64,000 nt of DNA from Bog-473 sp963754445 (GTDB lineage: Bacteria > Actinomycetota > Acidimicrobiia > Acidimicrobiales > RAAP-2), in assembly GCA_963754445.1 (NCBI GenBank), contig CAVWFT010000002.1, positions 62,001 to 126,000 of the forward strand. The letters run 5' to 3'. The notes beneath the pieces are model-generated. The model saw nothing but the letters and a program-made list of their open reading frames with translations, searched no databases and was not told the origin of the DNA. The position numbers and the translations under genes are program-made. Below, one piece after another: positions 7,720 to 16,493 of this stretch (positions are counted from its first letter, which is position 1; each line of letters opens with the position of its first letter).

Positions 7720-9387
7720 TCATGCCCCCTGAGGTCTGCGTCGCCTCTGGCGGAACCACACCCCGAGCGGGATAGCCAGGAGGATCAAGGCGAAGATCAC
7801 GCACCACAGGGCCACTTCGGCCGGCGACCAACCCCTGAGACCCTTGCCCGCGGCCCGAGCCAGTGCATCCTGTCGGCTGTAGGCCAACTGCGAATTGTCG
7901 AGCGGATTCGTGGTGGTCGTGGCCGCCGCCGCTGTCGGGCCGCCGGCGGCGGCACTGGCCGTCGAGCCCGGACCAGACACGTTCTGGTTGGCACTCGCGC
8001 TGCTGCTCGCCCGGGCCGCCGCTCCGGCGGCCGCGGCGGCGGCCGCCGCCTGAGCGGCGCTGGCGCTGGACCCGACATCAGGGCCGCCCGGATTGGTTCC
8101 GCCGGTCGTCTGAGGACCGCCGGGCGACGTGAGCGCGCCGGTGATGTAGGGGTTCTGGCAGTTCTGGGCGGTCGGTGGCGCGGGAGTCGTCCCCCCGGGC
8201 AATCGACCAGCGGCCTGGAAGTCGTCCTCGACCAGGTTTGCCGGAATGGGTGAATAACCCAGGTCGGCCATCCTGGCCTGACCGAGGCACGCCACGAACT
8301 CGATGAAGCTCGCCATCTCCTGTCCCTGGGCGGCGGGCATCGTGATGTTGCCCTGGCTGTCGCACTGGAAATTCTGCGCTGCGGCCTGGGCCGGGACGCA
8401 TTGAGCGGTGAAGTAGCTGTAGGCGGAGATCGGGTAGGCGGCCGGAGCCGGGTTCACGTAGACGCCGCCGAGATTCTGCGTCAGGTCGGAATACAGAATG
8501 GCCGCCGTGAGCGCGACGGCCACGTTGTAGGAGTTGGGCTGCACCGGGACGCCCGCCGTGTTGATCACGGACGCCACCGGCAGTCCGACGTTCTTGGCGT
8601 AGGCCGTCTCGACGTAGGCGATGCCTCCCGACGTGTGGGCCGGTCCCTGCGATGCGGCGTCGGCGCCGTTCACGCCCTTGAGCCCGTCGAGGTTCGAGGG
8701 CGTACCACTCGGGAACGCAGCCCAGGTGGCCTGGGGCTGCCCCGGAGGCAACGGGTCCTGCGCCAGCCCCTGGAATGCGGTGATCCCAGGAGCATCCGTA
8801 TGCAGCATGTAGTCGGACAGCAGGTAGTTCTCACCGGACGGGTCGCTCCGGTAGTAGGCCGTGATGGCCTGATCGGGCAGCCGGATGCTCGGGTTGAGGG
8901 CGGCGATCTGCGCGTTGTCCCAGTTGTTGATGGAGCCGGTGAAGATGCCTTCCAACGTGGACGCATCGAGAATCAGGTTCGTCACCTGCTGGCCGTTCTG
9001 CGCCGTGAGGTTGTACTCGAACGCCAGCCCACCCGCCACGGTCGGCATGTACTGGAAGGGGTACGGCACCTGGTTGGTCGTGCAGTTGGCCTGGTTGGTG
9101 CTGTAGGAGATGTCCGTGGCGCCGACGTTCACCGTCTGGTTGCAGAAGCCGTCGAGTCCGAGCACAGAGCTCGACACGGTGAAGTTGATGTTCCCGCCGT
9201 CCAGTTCGTTGAACTGTCCCTGCCATTGGGTGATCGCCACACCGGCGAAGCTCGAGCCGGTGGACGTCAGCTGCGGATCGGCCGCTCCAGCGGGTCCGGC
9301 ACCGAGACTGGCCATGCCGAAGAGGCTCGCCGACGTGCCCACGAGAAGCGTGGCCAGGAGGCACATCAGGTTGCGGAACAGCCTCAC
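7720..9387 (-). CDS. pstS: PstS, membrane-anchored phosphate-binding protein
   Basis: A 555 aa phosphate ABC transporter substrate-binding protein. Signal peptide residues 1-36 (AGPAGAA end), then PstS features: TGSSFAGVAITQW (phosphate-binding loop), LPDQAITAYYRSDPSGENY (the 'R-S-D-x-S-G' anion-binding motif) and YPISAYSYF near the end of the fold. A low-complexity Ala/Ser/Thr linker (about 430-500) leads to a C-terminal membrane helix (VALWCVIFALILLAIPLG) and an RQRRRR tail, so the protein is tethered by a helix instead of a lipid. The GTG start overlaps the pstB stop (GTGA) and is preceded by GGGAGGT. It feeds phosphate to PstC/PstA. Confidence 0.9.
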   Translation of the reverse strand: MRLFRNLMCLLATLLVGTSASLFGMASLGAGPAGAADPQLTSTGSSFAGVAITQWQGQFNELDGGNINFTVSSSVLGLDGFCNQTVNVGATDISYSTNQANCTTNQVPYPFQYMPTVAGGLAFEYNLTAQNGQQVTNLILDASTLEGIFTGSINNWDNAQIAALNPSIRLPDQAITAYYRSDPSGENYLLSDYMLHTDAPGITAFQGLAQDPLPPGQPQATWAAFPSGTPSNLDGLKGVNGADAASQGPAHTSGGIAYVETAYAKNVGLPVASVINTAGVPVQPNSYNVAVALTAAILYSDLTQNLGGVYVNPAPAAYPISAYSYFTAQCVPAQAAAQNFQCDSQGNITMPAAQGQEMASFIEFVACLGQARMADLGYSPIPANLVEDDFQAAGRLPGGTTPAPPTAQNCQNPYITGALTSPGGPQTTGGTNPGGPDVGSSASAAQAAAAAAAAGAAARASSSASANQNVSGPGSTASAAAGGPTAAAATTTTNPLDNSQLAYSRQDALARAAGKGLRGWSPAEVALWCVIFALILLAIPLGVWFRQRRRRPQGA

Positions 9388-10229
9388 CCGAACCTCCCGT
9401 TGACGTAATCGCTCGTACGGGGGTCGTTCGGATCACCGAACATCTTCTCCGTCGTCCCGAATTCGATGACCCGGCCGGGCTGGCCCTCCTCGGCCAGGAA
9501 GAAGGCACACGTGTTGGAGACCCGCTGGGCCTGCTGCATGTTGTGGGTCACGATGACGATCGTCACCTCGTGGGCGATCTCGCGGATCGTCTCCTCGATC
9601 CTGTTGGTGGACGTCGGGTCCAGCGCGGAACAGGGTTCGTCCATCAAGAGGACTCGCGGGCGCACGGCCAAGGCGCGGGCGATGCACAGTCGTTGCTGCT
9701 GGCCGCCCGACAGGCCGCCGCCGAGCTCACCGAGTCGGTCCTTCACCTCGTTCCACAACCCTGCCTTGGTCAGCATCTCCTCGACGATCGACCGCTTGGC
9801 CTCGGGCGAGAGTTTCGTGTTCGAGAATTTCAATCCGGCGAGAACGTTTTCCTCGATCGTCATGGCCGGGAAGGGATTCGGCTTCTGGAACACCATGCCG
9901 ATGTCCTTGCGAGCTTCCGTTGCCCTGAGCCCACCGCCGTAGATGTCGGAACCGTCGAGCTCGACGCGACCCGCGAGCTGCGCACCCGGGACCAGCTCGT
10001 GCATCCGATTGAGGATGCGGAGGAAGGTGGACTTGCCGCAACCGGACGGCCCGATGAGCGCCGTCACCTCGGCCCGCGCCATCGTCAGGGTCACCGACTC
10101 GAGCACGAGGCGGCCGCTGAACCAGGCGCATACCCCGTGCGCCTGCAGCTCCGCCGAGACCGAGGTGGGGACGGTGAGCGTGGGCGGCATGTCGTGCTGG
10201 GACACGCGGACCCGGGTGAACATTCCCAT
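9384..10229 (-). CDS. pstB: Phosphate ABC transporter ATP-binding protein PstB
   Basis: A 281 aa ABC ATPase that energises phosphate import. Walker A GPSGCGKST (60-68), Q-loop VFQKPNPFP (113-121), signature LSGGQQQR (173-180), Walker B VLLMDEP (193-199) and the H-loop in IVTHN are all intact. The QKPNPFP segment is diagnostic of PstB. It is slightly longer at the N-terminus than the usual 250-260 aa. The ATG at 10229 overlaps the pstA stop by one base (TAATG), with AGGAG just upstream; a second ATG lies two codons in. Confidence 0.97.
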   Translation of the reverse strand: MGMFTRVRVSQHDMPPTLTVPTSVSAELQAHGVCAWFSGRLVLESVTLTMARAEVTALIGPSGCGKSTFLRILNRMHELVPGAQLAGRVELDGSDIYGGGLRATEARKDIGMVFQKPNPFPAMTIEENVLAGLKFSNTKLSPEAKRSIVEEMLTKAGLWNEVKDRLGELGGGLSGGQQQRLCIARALAVRPRVLLMDEPCSALDPTSTNRIEETIREIAHEVTIVIVTHNMQQAQRVSNTCAFFLAEEGQPGRVIEFGTTEKMFGDPNDPRTSDYVNGRFG

Positions 10230-11398
10230 TAGTTACTCCTGACCCAGCGCACCGGCGCCGTGAGGGCGCCGCGGATCCGGCCTTTGCGAGTGGACCGCCG
10301 GCCGAAGAGACGGGCGACGACGAAGAGGATGAGGACCATGGCCAGCAGGACGAATGCTGCCGTGAAGGCCACCTGCACCACTGCCTTCTGGGCCTGGAAG
10401 ATGTTCTCGTAGAGCACGAGGGGCAGGGCGGCTTGGGGTCCGCTGAAGGCATTGAGATTCATGTTGCTGTTGCCGAAGGACGTGAAGATGAGGGGCGCCG
10501 TCTCGCCAGCCGCGATGGCGATTCCCAGCACCACGGCGGTGATGAGACCCGAGCGGGCCGTGGGGAGGACGACACGGCTCACCGTGCGCCATTCGGAGGC
10601 GCCGAGGGCGAGGGAGGCTTCTCGGAGCCCTCCGGGCACGACCCGCAGGACCTCTTCCGTCGTCCTGGTGATCGAGGGAAGCATGAGCACGAAGAGCGCG
10701 ATGGACGCAGCGAAGCCCGAGTAGTGGAAGATGTGCGGCACGATGAACACGGCGTAGATGAAGACGCCGGCCACGACCGAGGGAACGCCACTCATGGCGG
10801 TGACGATCGTGCGCACGAAGCGAGTACCCCATCCGCCGACCTCATTGAGGAAGATAGCGGTCAAGAAGGCCAGGGGAACTGCCATCAGGGCGGCCAGGAA
10901 AACCTGCTCCAACGTCCCCACGATGGCCTGCGCCACGCCGATGTCATGGAAGAGATGAGGGTCCGCCGGCTGGTAGTAGGCCATTGTTTTCGTCAGGAAG
11001 CCGAGCGAGAAGTGGCTGATGCCGTGGACGACGACCCAGCCGACGATGAACATCAGGACGCCGATGACGAGCCCGGCGCACGAGGCAACGAGGGTCGTCA
11101 CCACCCGGTCGGTCGCGGCGGCGCGATCGACAGTCAGGTTCGTCGCAATCCAGTACATCACGAGGAAGCAGGCGTACCAACAGATCAGGAACCCCAGCAC
11201 GCCGGAGAGGAGTGTGAGTTGATAGAAGAAGATCCAGATGATGGCGAACGACGAGACCGCTGAGGCCAGGAGCAGTCCGACGCCTTGCATTCCGAAGTCC
11301 CGCGTCTTCCGAGGTGGTCCGAGCTCGATCCGTTGCATCTCGCCGGCCAGGACGATGTCGGTCATCGAGCGGTCGCTGCGACCGTTGGGAGTTGCCAT
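10229..11398 (-). CDS. pstA: Phosphate ABC transporter permease PstA
   Basis: A 389 aa inner-membrane permease of the phosphate importer. Two or three hydrophobic helices precede the typical six-helix permease core. The core contains the binding-protein-dependent transport signature, here EASLALGASEWRTVSRVV, which docks PstB, and an AGETAPLIFT segment characteristic of PstA. The protein is about 90 residues longer than E. coli PstA because of the N-terminal extension with extra helices. The ATG at 11398 overlaps the pstC stop (TGATG) and follows GGAG at 5-base spacing. Confidence 0.95.
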   Translation of the reverse strand: MATPNGRSDRSMTDIVLAGEMQRIELGPPRKTRDFGMQGVGLLLASAVSSFAIIWIFFYQLTLLSGVLGFLICWYACFLVMYWIATNLTVDRAAATDRVVTTLVASCAGLVIGVLMFIVGWVVVHGISHFSLGFLTKTMAYYQPADPHLFHDIGVAQAIVGTLEQVFLAALMAVPLAFLTAIFLNEVGGWGTRFVRTIVTAMSGVPSVVAGVFIYAVFIVPHIFHYSGFAASIALFVLMLPSITRTTEEVLRVVPGGLREASLALGASEWRTVSRVVLPTARSGLITAVVLGIAIAAGETAPLIFTSFGNSNMNLNAFSGPQAALPLVLYENIFQAQKAVVQVAFTAAFVLLAMVLILFVVARLFGRRSTRKGRIRGALTAPVRWVRSN

Positions 11399-12396
11399 CA
11401 CATCTCCACTCCCTTCCCACTCCGGGAGCGGTTGACGATGAGGGAGGCCAGCAGATTCACCACGAGGGTGAACACGAAGAGCACGAACCCGAGCATCAGA
11501 AGGTCGTTCGTCCCCATCGTTCCGCCGGCACCGAATTCGGCCGCGATGAACGAGGCCACCGAGGTCCCCCCGCTCGCCAGTATGTGCGGAGAGATCGTGT
11601 AGCTGAAATTCAAGATGACATAGACGGCGATGGTCTCACCGAGCGCCCGGCCCAGGCCGAGCATCGACGCGCCGATCATCCCGGCCTTCCCGAAGGGGAG
11701 GACGACCGTCCGGATCATCTGCGACTTGGTGGCACCCAGCGCCAACGCGCCTTCGCGCTCGCCCGGTGGGGCGAGGCTGAACACTTCACGGGTGACCGAG
11801 GCGACGATCGGGACGATCATCAGGCCCACGATCAGACCGGCGATGAAGAAGGAGCCGTTGAACGGCGGGTTGGACGCCGCGAAGAAGGGGATGAACGACA
11901 GGTGGTGCACCATCCACGTCGTGGTCCCCGTGATCTCAGGCTGGAACTGGTGGAGGGCCCAGAGCCCGAAGATGATGCTCGGCACGGCCGCCCCGAGGTC
12001 GACCATGGCGATCAACGCCCGCCGCGCCTTCAGGGGTGCGTAGTCGGTGAGGAAGAGCGCCGTCCCGATGGCGATGGGAACGCCGACGATGACGGCGATG
12101 ACCGAAATGACGATGGTCCCGTACATCTGCGCCGCCGCACCGAAGTGATACGGCTTGTGCAGGGTGCTGAACCCCGAGGTCGTGAAGTACTTCGGCCCCA
12201 TCGCCCGTAGGGCCGGAAGGCCCCGCCACAGGAGGAAGAACCCGATCAGGAACAGGATGACGAAGGCCGTGAACCCGGCCGTTCGGGCCACGGCCCGGAA
12301 GATCCGATCCTCTCTCGAACGATCGTTCGGGATCGTGATCGGGCGCGGCACACCTGGCGCGTTTGTGTTGGGTCGAACCAGCGTGTCGGTGGTCAC
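11398..12396 (-). CDS. pstC: Phosphate ABC transporter permease PstC
   Basis: A 332 aa inner-membrane permease, partner of PstA. Six or more hydrophobic segments; the permease loop EGALALGATKSQMIRTVV and the GRALGETIAV segment are typical of PstC. First gene of the operon. The GTG start at 12396 has only a weak ribosome site (GGCGAG). The upstream region carries two GTTCAC elements read in the direction of transcription, consistent with PhoP control. Confidence 0.95.
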   Translation of the reverse strand: MTTDTLVRPNTNAPGVPRPITIPNDRSREDRIFRAVARTAGFTAFVILFLIGFFLLWRGLPALRAMGPKYFTTSGFSTLHKPYHFGAAAQMYGTIVISVIAVIVGVPIAIGTALFLTDYAPLKARRALIAMVDLGAAVPSIIFGLWALHQFQPEITGTTTWMVHHLSFIPFFAASNPPFNGSFFIAGLIVGLMIVPIVASVTREVFSLAPPGEREGALALGATKSQMIRTVVLPFGKAGMIGASMLGLGRALGETIAVYVILNFSYTISPHILASGGTSVASFIAAEFGAGGTMGTNDLLMLGFVLFVFTLVVNLLASLIVNRSRSGKGVEM

Positions 12397-12472
12397 GGCC
12401 GCTCGCCGGCCTTAATCGCCTGGTGCACCCGCTAAAGGTAACGGTCGCACATTACCGGAGACTGGCGTCGCA

Positions 12473-12512
12473 GTGAACGGAGGGTTACACCTCCCTATAA
12501 AACCTAGTGAAC
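12473..12512 (-). promoter_or_regulatory. Candidate degenerate PHO box and promoter of the pst operon
   Basis: On the minus strand GTTCAC occurs at 12512-12507 and again at 12478-12473, 34 bases apart (close to three 11-bp turns), with a TATAGG element between them. Actinobacterial PhoP recognises 11-bp GTTCAC-type direct repeats. The two intervening units are poor matches, so this is a tentative call supported mostly by position upstream of pstC. Confidence 0.4.
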
Positions 12513-12522
12513 CGCTTGAATT

Positions 12523-12556
12523 GCAGAAGCCTCCAGGAAGACCTGGAGGCTTCTGC
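12523..12556 (-). terminator. 15-bp hairpin terminator after the Ig-repeat gene
   Basis: GCAGAAGCCTCCAGG and CCTGGAGGCTTCTGC form a perfect 15-bp stem with a 4-base loop (AAGA), about 70 bases past the stop of the Ig-like repeat gene and just upstream of the pst promoter. It should insulate the pst operon from read-through. T-rich sequence lies on the plus-strand side, so it might act in both directions. Confidence 0.75.
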
Positions 12557-12628
12557 AGTTTCTGTGCTTTGAGTGTCCTGGAGCCAACGAAGGCTTTCGC
12601 CTCCGGCCGCTGCTCCAGCCACTTTCGA

Positions 12629-14419
12629 CTACGGAGCTTCTACGTTCACCTGCTGGCTGGCAGACACGGTGTCGTAGTTGCTGTCACCCGAGTACTGCGC
12701 CTGCACCTCGTAGGGACCGTCGGCCGCCGTGATGTCCGCCGCAGGAACCGTGCAGACCGCGTAGCCCTGGTTCGCCTCGTTGGTGCTGATGGTGACGACG
12801 TTCGAGCCCGTGTCGCAGGTCTGGAAGTCGCCGCCGGCACCCTCGATCTGGAAGGTCACGGTGCCCTGAGGGGCGCCGAGGCTGCCACTGGCCCGCGAGT
12901 TGGCGATGACGCTGGCCCGGATGACCATGTCGTTCCCCTGGACCATCGGGTTGCGCTGGAGCTTGAGGTTCAGGCTCGTCGGCACCTTGCTGACCAGGAT
13001 GTGCCCCTCCGTGCTGGGGGAGGTGGCGCTGTTCTGGTAGTTCGAGTCACCCGAGAAGTTGGCGTTCACGTCGTAGAAGCCGGGCGGCATGCCTCCGGGC
13101 ACCGAGTACGTGATCTTCTGCTCGTTGTTCTTGATGTCGCTCTTGGTGGGCGTGGGCAGCACATAGGTGCCACCGGGCAGACCCGAGCAAGTCGACGCAC
13201 TGTGGGGGCACACGGACCACTCCAAGTCCCCGGTCGGCACGCCGGTACCGGGAGCATTCGTCTGGATGGTGACGGTGAAGGTGAAGCCCTGGGAGGCCAC
13301 CAGGGATCCGGGCAAACCCGAGACAGTGGTGGTCGTCGTGGCCTTTTGCGTCTGCAGCACCAACGAGGCGCTCGACGAAGCCTTGAAGTTCGCATCCTTC
13401 AACGTTGCGGTCACCGTGTAGCTGATCGGGTTCGAAGACAGGCCCTTGGCGAAGCTGCAGGTTGCGCTGCCACCCGAGAGCGTCTGGGTGTTGCCGCCGT
13501 CGCAGTTGGCCACGGTGCCGTTGGATCCGACGACCGAGAAGGTGATGGTGCCGTTCGGGGTGCCAGAGCCAGGTGGCGTCACCGACGTGATGCTGGCCGT
13601 GAAGCTGACCGGCTGACCGGTCTCGACGTCGGGCGCCGAGCTGACCAGCCCGAGCGTGACCGCAGCCTTCGAGACCGTCTGCGAGAGATTGGCCGTGCTC
13701 GGCGCGAAGTCCGAGTCACCCGAGTAGGTCGCCGTCACCGCATACGGGCTGTACTGAGCCAGAAGCCCCGCCGAAATGGTGCAGTCCGCACTGTTGCCGC
13801 TCAACGGAACCGTGTCTCCGGTCGTGTCGCAAGCGACATTCCCACCACCGGTGCCCGAGATGCTGAACGTGTACGAACCTGTCGGGGTTCCGGTTGCCGG
13901 GCTCGTGACTCCCACCGTGGCCGTGAAGGTCACGGTCTGCCCGGTCACGGTCGGGTTCGAGGACGAGACGAGCTGCGTCGACGTGCCGCCCCGCTTGATC
14001 TTGGCGGAAAGCGTCCCCATGCTCGTGGCGAACGTCCCGTCGCCCGAGTACACCGCATTGACTGTGTAATTACTGTCACTGGCAGCGAGGCCCCCGGCGA
14101 AGCTGCACGTCGCGACCGCCCCGGGACCGCTCGGGTTGGTGGACAAGCTCGCCACGTTCCCCGCGTCGCAGGTGAAAGGAGTCGAATCGGCGCCGGTGAC
14201 CGTGAAGGTCACCGTCCCGGTTGGCACGGCGTTTGCGTGAGTGACGGTGGCCGTGAAGGTGACCGGGCCACCGTTCACCGCCCCCGGCGACGCAGTGACC
14301 GTCGTCGTCGTATTTGGACCCGTTGCTGAAGCTGGTGCCGCCACCAGTGCAAGGCCCGCAAGGGCTAACACCGATCCGACCGCCAACCGCAGAGGTATCG
14401 CCCCAAACCTTCTCGCCAT
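12629..14419 (-). CDS. Secreted multi-domain Ig-like repeat protein
   Basis: A 596 aa secreted protein. Signal peptide residues 1-32 (MARRFGAIPLRL... ending APASA). The mature part is about five tandem bacterial Ig-like domains of roughly 90-110 residues. Each carries a GTVTFTV or similar strand, a CD...LS...C pair that may form a disulfide, and an AxYSGDSxF motif near the end, as in Big_3/Big_5-type 'Ig-like domain repeat' proteins. No C-terminal anchor, sorting signal or enzymatic domain is visible. The ATG at 14419 follows GGAGG; the frame is open further upstream but lacks a signal peptide. It is probably a surface or matrix protein. The PHO-box-like repeat at 14637-14664 lies about 220 bases upstream and could control it. 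Confidence 0.8.
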   Translation of the reverse strand: MARRFGAIPLRLAVGSVLALAGLALVAAPASATGPNTTTTVTASPGAVNGGPVTFTATVTHANAVPTGTVTFTVTGADSTPFTCDAGNVASLSTNPSGPGAVATCSFAGGLAASDSNYTVNAVYSGDGTFATSMGTLSAKIKRGGTSTQLVSSSNPTVTGQTVTFTATVGVTSPATGTPTGSYTFSISGTGGGNVACDTTGDTVPLSGNSADCTISAGLLAQYSPYAVTATYSGDSDFAPSTANLSQTVSKAAVTLGLVSSAPDVETGQPVSFTASITSVTPPGSGTPNGTITFSVVGSNGTVANCDGGNTQTLSGGSATCSFAKGLSSNPISYTVTATLKDANFKASSSASLVLQTQKATTTTTVSGLPGSLVASQGFTFTVTIQTNAPGTGVPTGDLEWSVCPHSASTCSGLPGGTYVLPTPTKSDIKNNEQKITYSVPGGMPPGFYDVNANFSGDSNYQNSATSPSTEGHILVSKVPTSLNLKLQRNPMVQGNDMVIRASVIANSRASGSLGAPQGTVTFQIEGAGGDFQTCDTGSNVVTISTNEANQGYAVCTVPAADITAADGPYEVQAQYSGDSNYDTVSASQQVNVEAP

Positions 14420-14862
14420 GTTCTCGTTGCCTCCGTGGTCCGGAATTCGACACGCGTTGTGCCGCGTTTCCCTGATGTACTGGTTTTTTGCTTCTTCGCC
14501 GTTGCTGAAATGCCTAATCGCCGAGGCAGAATTGAGTGACCTCTTGTCCGCCTTCCTGCAACTATGGGTCGCCTTCGGCAGCGCTGCATAGGGGCTATCG
14601 GCAGTTTGTGACCGAATCACCAACATTTAAGCAATAGTTCACTTTTTGTTCACATTATGTTCGGTCGTTGGCTCATGATGCTCCAACGATCCCCGGGCGA
14701 TCACGCCGAGCCGGGCGCCCAGCTGATCGGCGTGCGTGACCCGGGCCCAACGAACCCGCCACTCCACAAAGACCAGTTCAAGTGCCATTTCTGTCCCGGT
14801 GCCGCACCCCGACGATCGACGCTATCGTGACCTCGTCCGCAATCTCTTCGGGGTCGAGGTCA
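14420..14862. promoter_or_regulatory. Divergent intergenic region between the Ig-repeat gene and the glycan operon
   Basis: 443 bases with no convincing gene. It separates a minus-strand secreted-protein gene from the plus-strand glycan operon and must hold both promoters. It is locally AT-richer around 14600-14670, where the PHO-box-like triple repeat lies. I could not place confident -10/-35 pairs for either direction. Confidence 0.6.
14637..14664 (+). promoter_or_regulatory. PHO-box-like triple direct repeat (candidate PhoP site)
   Basis: Three units start exactly 11 bases apart: GTTCAC at 14637, GTTCAC at 14648 and GTTCGG at 14659, with T/A-rich spacers (TTTTT, ATTAT). Exact 11-bp spacing of GTTCAC-type units is the known architecture of actinobacterial PHO boxes bound by PhoP. 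The repeats read in the plus direction, toward the glycan operon, but could serve either neighbour. Confidence 0.65.
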
Positions 14863-15510
14863 ATGTTCGATGGCAACGGAGTGCCTCCGGGGGGTGTTGC
14901 GCTCCGTGTTGCCACCGTCGATGACGCTCTCGCCGTCGCCGATCTGCACGTCCTGGCCATCAGCGAGGGGTTCCTGGCCTCGCTCGGATCCGGGTTCCTC
15001 CGCCGGCTCTACGCCCGGATCAGTGTGTCGTCCCATGGTTTTCTCATCGTCGCGACGGGCGACGGGGGCGGAGTGATCGGATTCGTAGCCGGTGCGAGCT
15101 CGGTGGGCGGGCTCTATCGCGAATTCCTCCTGCGGGACGGGGCCCTGGCTGTGGCGACGTCGCTGCCCCACCTGATCCGGTCCATTCCTCGAGTCATCGA
15201 GACTTTGCGGTACGGGACCAAGGACGATTCCGTTCGGGCCTCCGGGGGCGGAGAGGCCGAACTGCTCTCCCTGGCGGTCGCCGGGTCGGCCAGGAAGCGC
15301 GGGGCCGGGGCCGCCCTGGTCAAGGCCTTCTTCACTGCGGCGGCCGGCGGAGGCTCGACAACGGCTCGGGTTGTCGTGGGCGCGACGAACGAGACAGCCA
15401 TCAGGCTCTACGAGGGCGCTGGGTTCGCTGAAGCGGAGCGCTTCGAGGTGCACGAAGGAACGACCTCGTTGCTCCTGCGGGCCGATCTGGCGGACGTGAG
15501 CCCACGGTGA
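14863..15510 (+). CDS. GNAT-family N-acetyltransferase, first gene of glycan operon
   Basis: A 215 aa GNAT-fold acetyl-CoA-dependent acetyltransferase. Residues about 125-190 carry the fold core: a LLSLAV strand, the acetyl-CoA loop around RKRGAGAALV (equivalent of Q/RxxGxG/A), and the late VGATNETAIRLYEGAGF motif typical of GNAT enzymes. GTG immediately overlaps the stop for the next gene. ATG at 14863, with GAGG just upstream, is the most likely start; an upstream in-frame ATG at 14782 adds a non-conserved extension. With a DegT aminotransferase two genes downstream, it may acetylate the new amino group of a UDP-4-amino sugar, as PglD or WeeI-type enzymes do. That substrate assignment is inferred. 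Confidence 0.75.
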   Translation: MFDGNGVPPGGVALRVATVDDALAVADLHVLAISEGFLASLGSGFLRRLYARISVSSHGFLIVATGDGGGVIGFVAGASSVGGLYREFLLRDGALAVATSLPHLIRSIPRVIETLRYGTKDDSVRASGGGEAELLSLAVAGSARKRGAGAALVKAFFTAAAGGGSTTARVVVGATNETAIRLYEGAGFAEAERFEVHEGTTSLLLRADLADVSPR

Positions 15511-16493
15511 CTGCGGAGACGGAGCTCGCAATAGGAGCTGGCGCATGTCTGGTCACGCTGGTGGCCACGCCGTTGGCGGCACGAACGGCCAAGCGCCTGC
15601 AATTGGTTGATCACCCGGGTCCGCTCAAGCCCCAGTCGCAGGCCACTCCGTATCTCGGGGGTGCAGCCGTGGCCTTGGGCGTCGCCGTGGGCGCCGCCGC
15701 TTATCGCCCGCTCACCCTCCTCCCGCTGGCCGTCGCGTTGGGTGTCGGGACGGCCGACGATGCCCGGCCGCTTCCTCCGATGGTTCGGCTCATTGCCGAG
15801 GTACTGGCGGGGGTCGTCCTCGCCCTTCTGATCACCACCCGTATTTCGAGCCCCTTCGGATTCGTCCTGGTGGCCATTGCCACCGTCGTCCTCATCAACG
15901 GTTTCAATCTGATCGACGGACTCGACGCCCTGTGCGGAGCGGTGACGTTCGTCTCCGCGGTCGGCTTTGCCTTGATCGTGTCCGGCCACGGCGCATATGT
16001 GGCCGTAGCCCTCGCGGGCGCAACTGCCGCCTTCGTCGTCTTCAACCGCCCACCTGCTCGCATCTATCTCGGTGACGGAGGCGCATACCTCATCGGGACG
16101 GCCGTGGCCGCCCTCCTCGCCTTGTCGTGGGGGCGGGCCGAGCCACTCCATACGGGCGTGGCGGCGCTTCCCCTCGTGTTCCTCCCGGTCGCCGAGCTCG
16201 GCTTCGCCATCGTCCGTCGAGTCCGGTCTGGCGCCTCACTCCTGGTGGGCGATCGTGATCACCCTTACGACCAGCTGGTCCGAAGAGGGTGGAGCAAGGA
16301 GCGCACGGTACTTTCGTACGTCTCGGTCGGGGTCATACTCCTTGGTGTCGCACTGATCGCCAGCACGCTCAGCACCTCCTGGGCCATCGCCATGACGGGA
16401 GCCTCTGCATTGCTACTCATCCTGCTCGGAGCAAGCGCTGGATTCATGTCGCCGAATGCCAGTTCAACCGACGAAGGCATGGCCTCGCGGTGA
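15507..16493 (+). CDS. WecA/MraY-type polyprenyl-phosphate sugar-1-phosphate transferase
   Basis: A 328 aa polytopic membrane enzyme (about nine or ten helices) of glycosyltransferase family 4. It should transfer a sugar-1-phosphate from a UDP-sugar to undecaprenyl (or decaprenyl) phosphate, the first membrane step of glycan synthesis. Visible motifs: GTADDARPLPP (DD metal motif), INGFNLIDGLDAL, RIYLGDGGAYLIG and the cytosolic loop GDRDHPYDQLVRRGWS, which replaces the HIHH loop of WecA. GTG start overlaps the previous stop (GTGA). Two genes upstream of GT14 enzymes, it plausibly primes the glycan of this locus. Confidence 0.85.
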   Translation: MTAETELAIGAGACLVTLVATPLAARTAKRLQLVDHPGPLKPQSQATPYLGGAAVALGVAVGAAAYRPLTLLPLAVALGVGTADDARPLPPMVRLIAEVLAGVVLALLITTRISSPFGFVLVAIATVVLINGFNLIDGLDALCGAVTFVSAVGFALIVSGHGAYVAVALAGATAAFVVFNRPPARIYLGDGGAYLIGTAVAALLALSWGRAEPLHTGVAALPLVFLPVAELGFAIVRRVRSGASLLVGDRDHPYDQLVRRGWSKERTVLSYVSVGVILLGVALIASTLSTSWAIAMTGASALLLILLGASAGFMSPNASSTDEGMASR

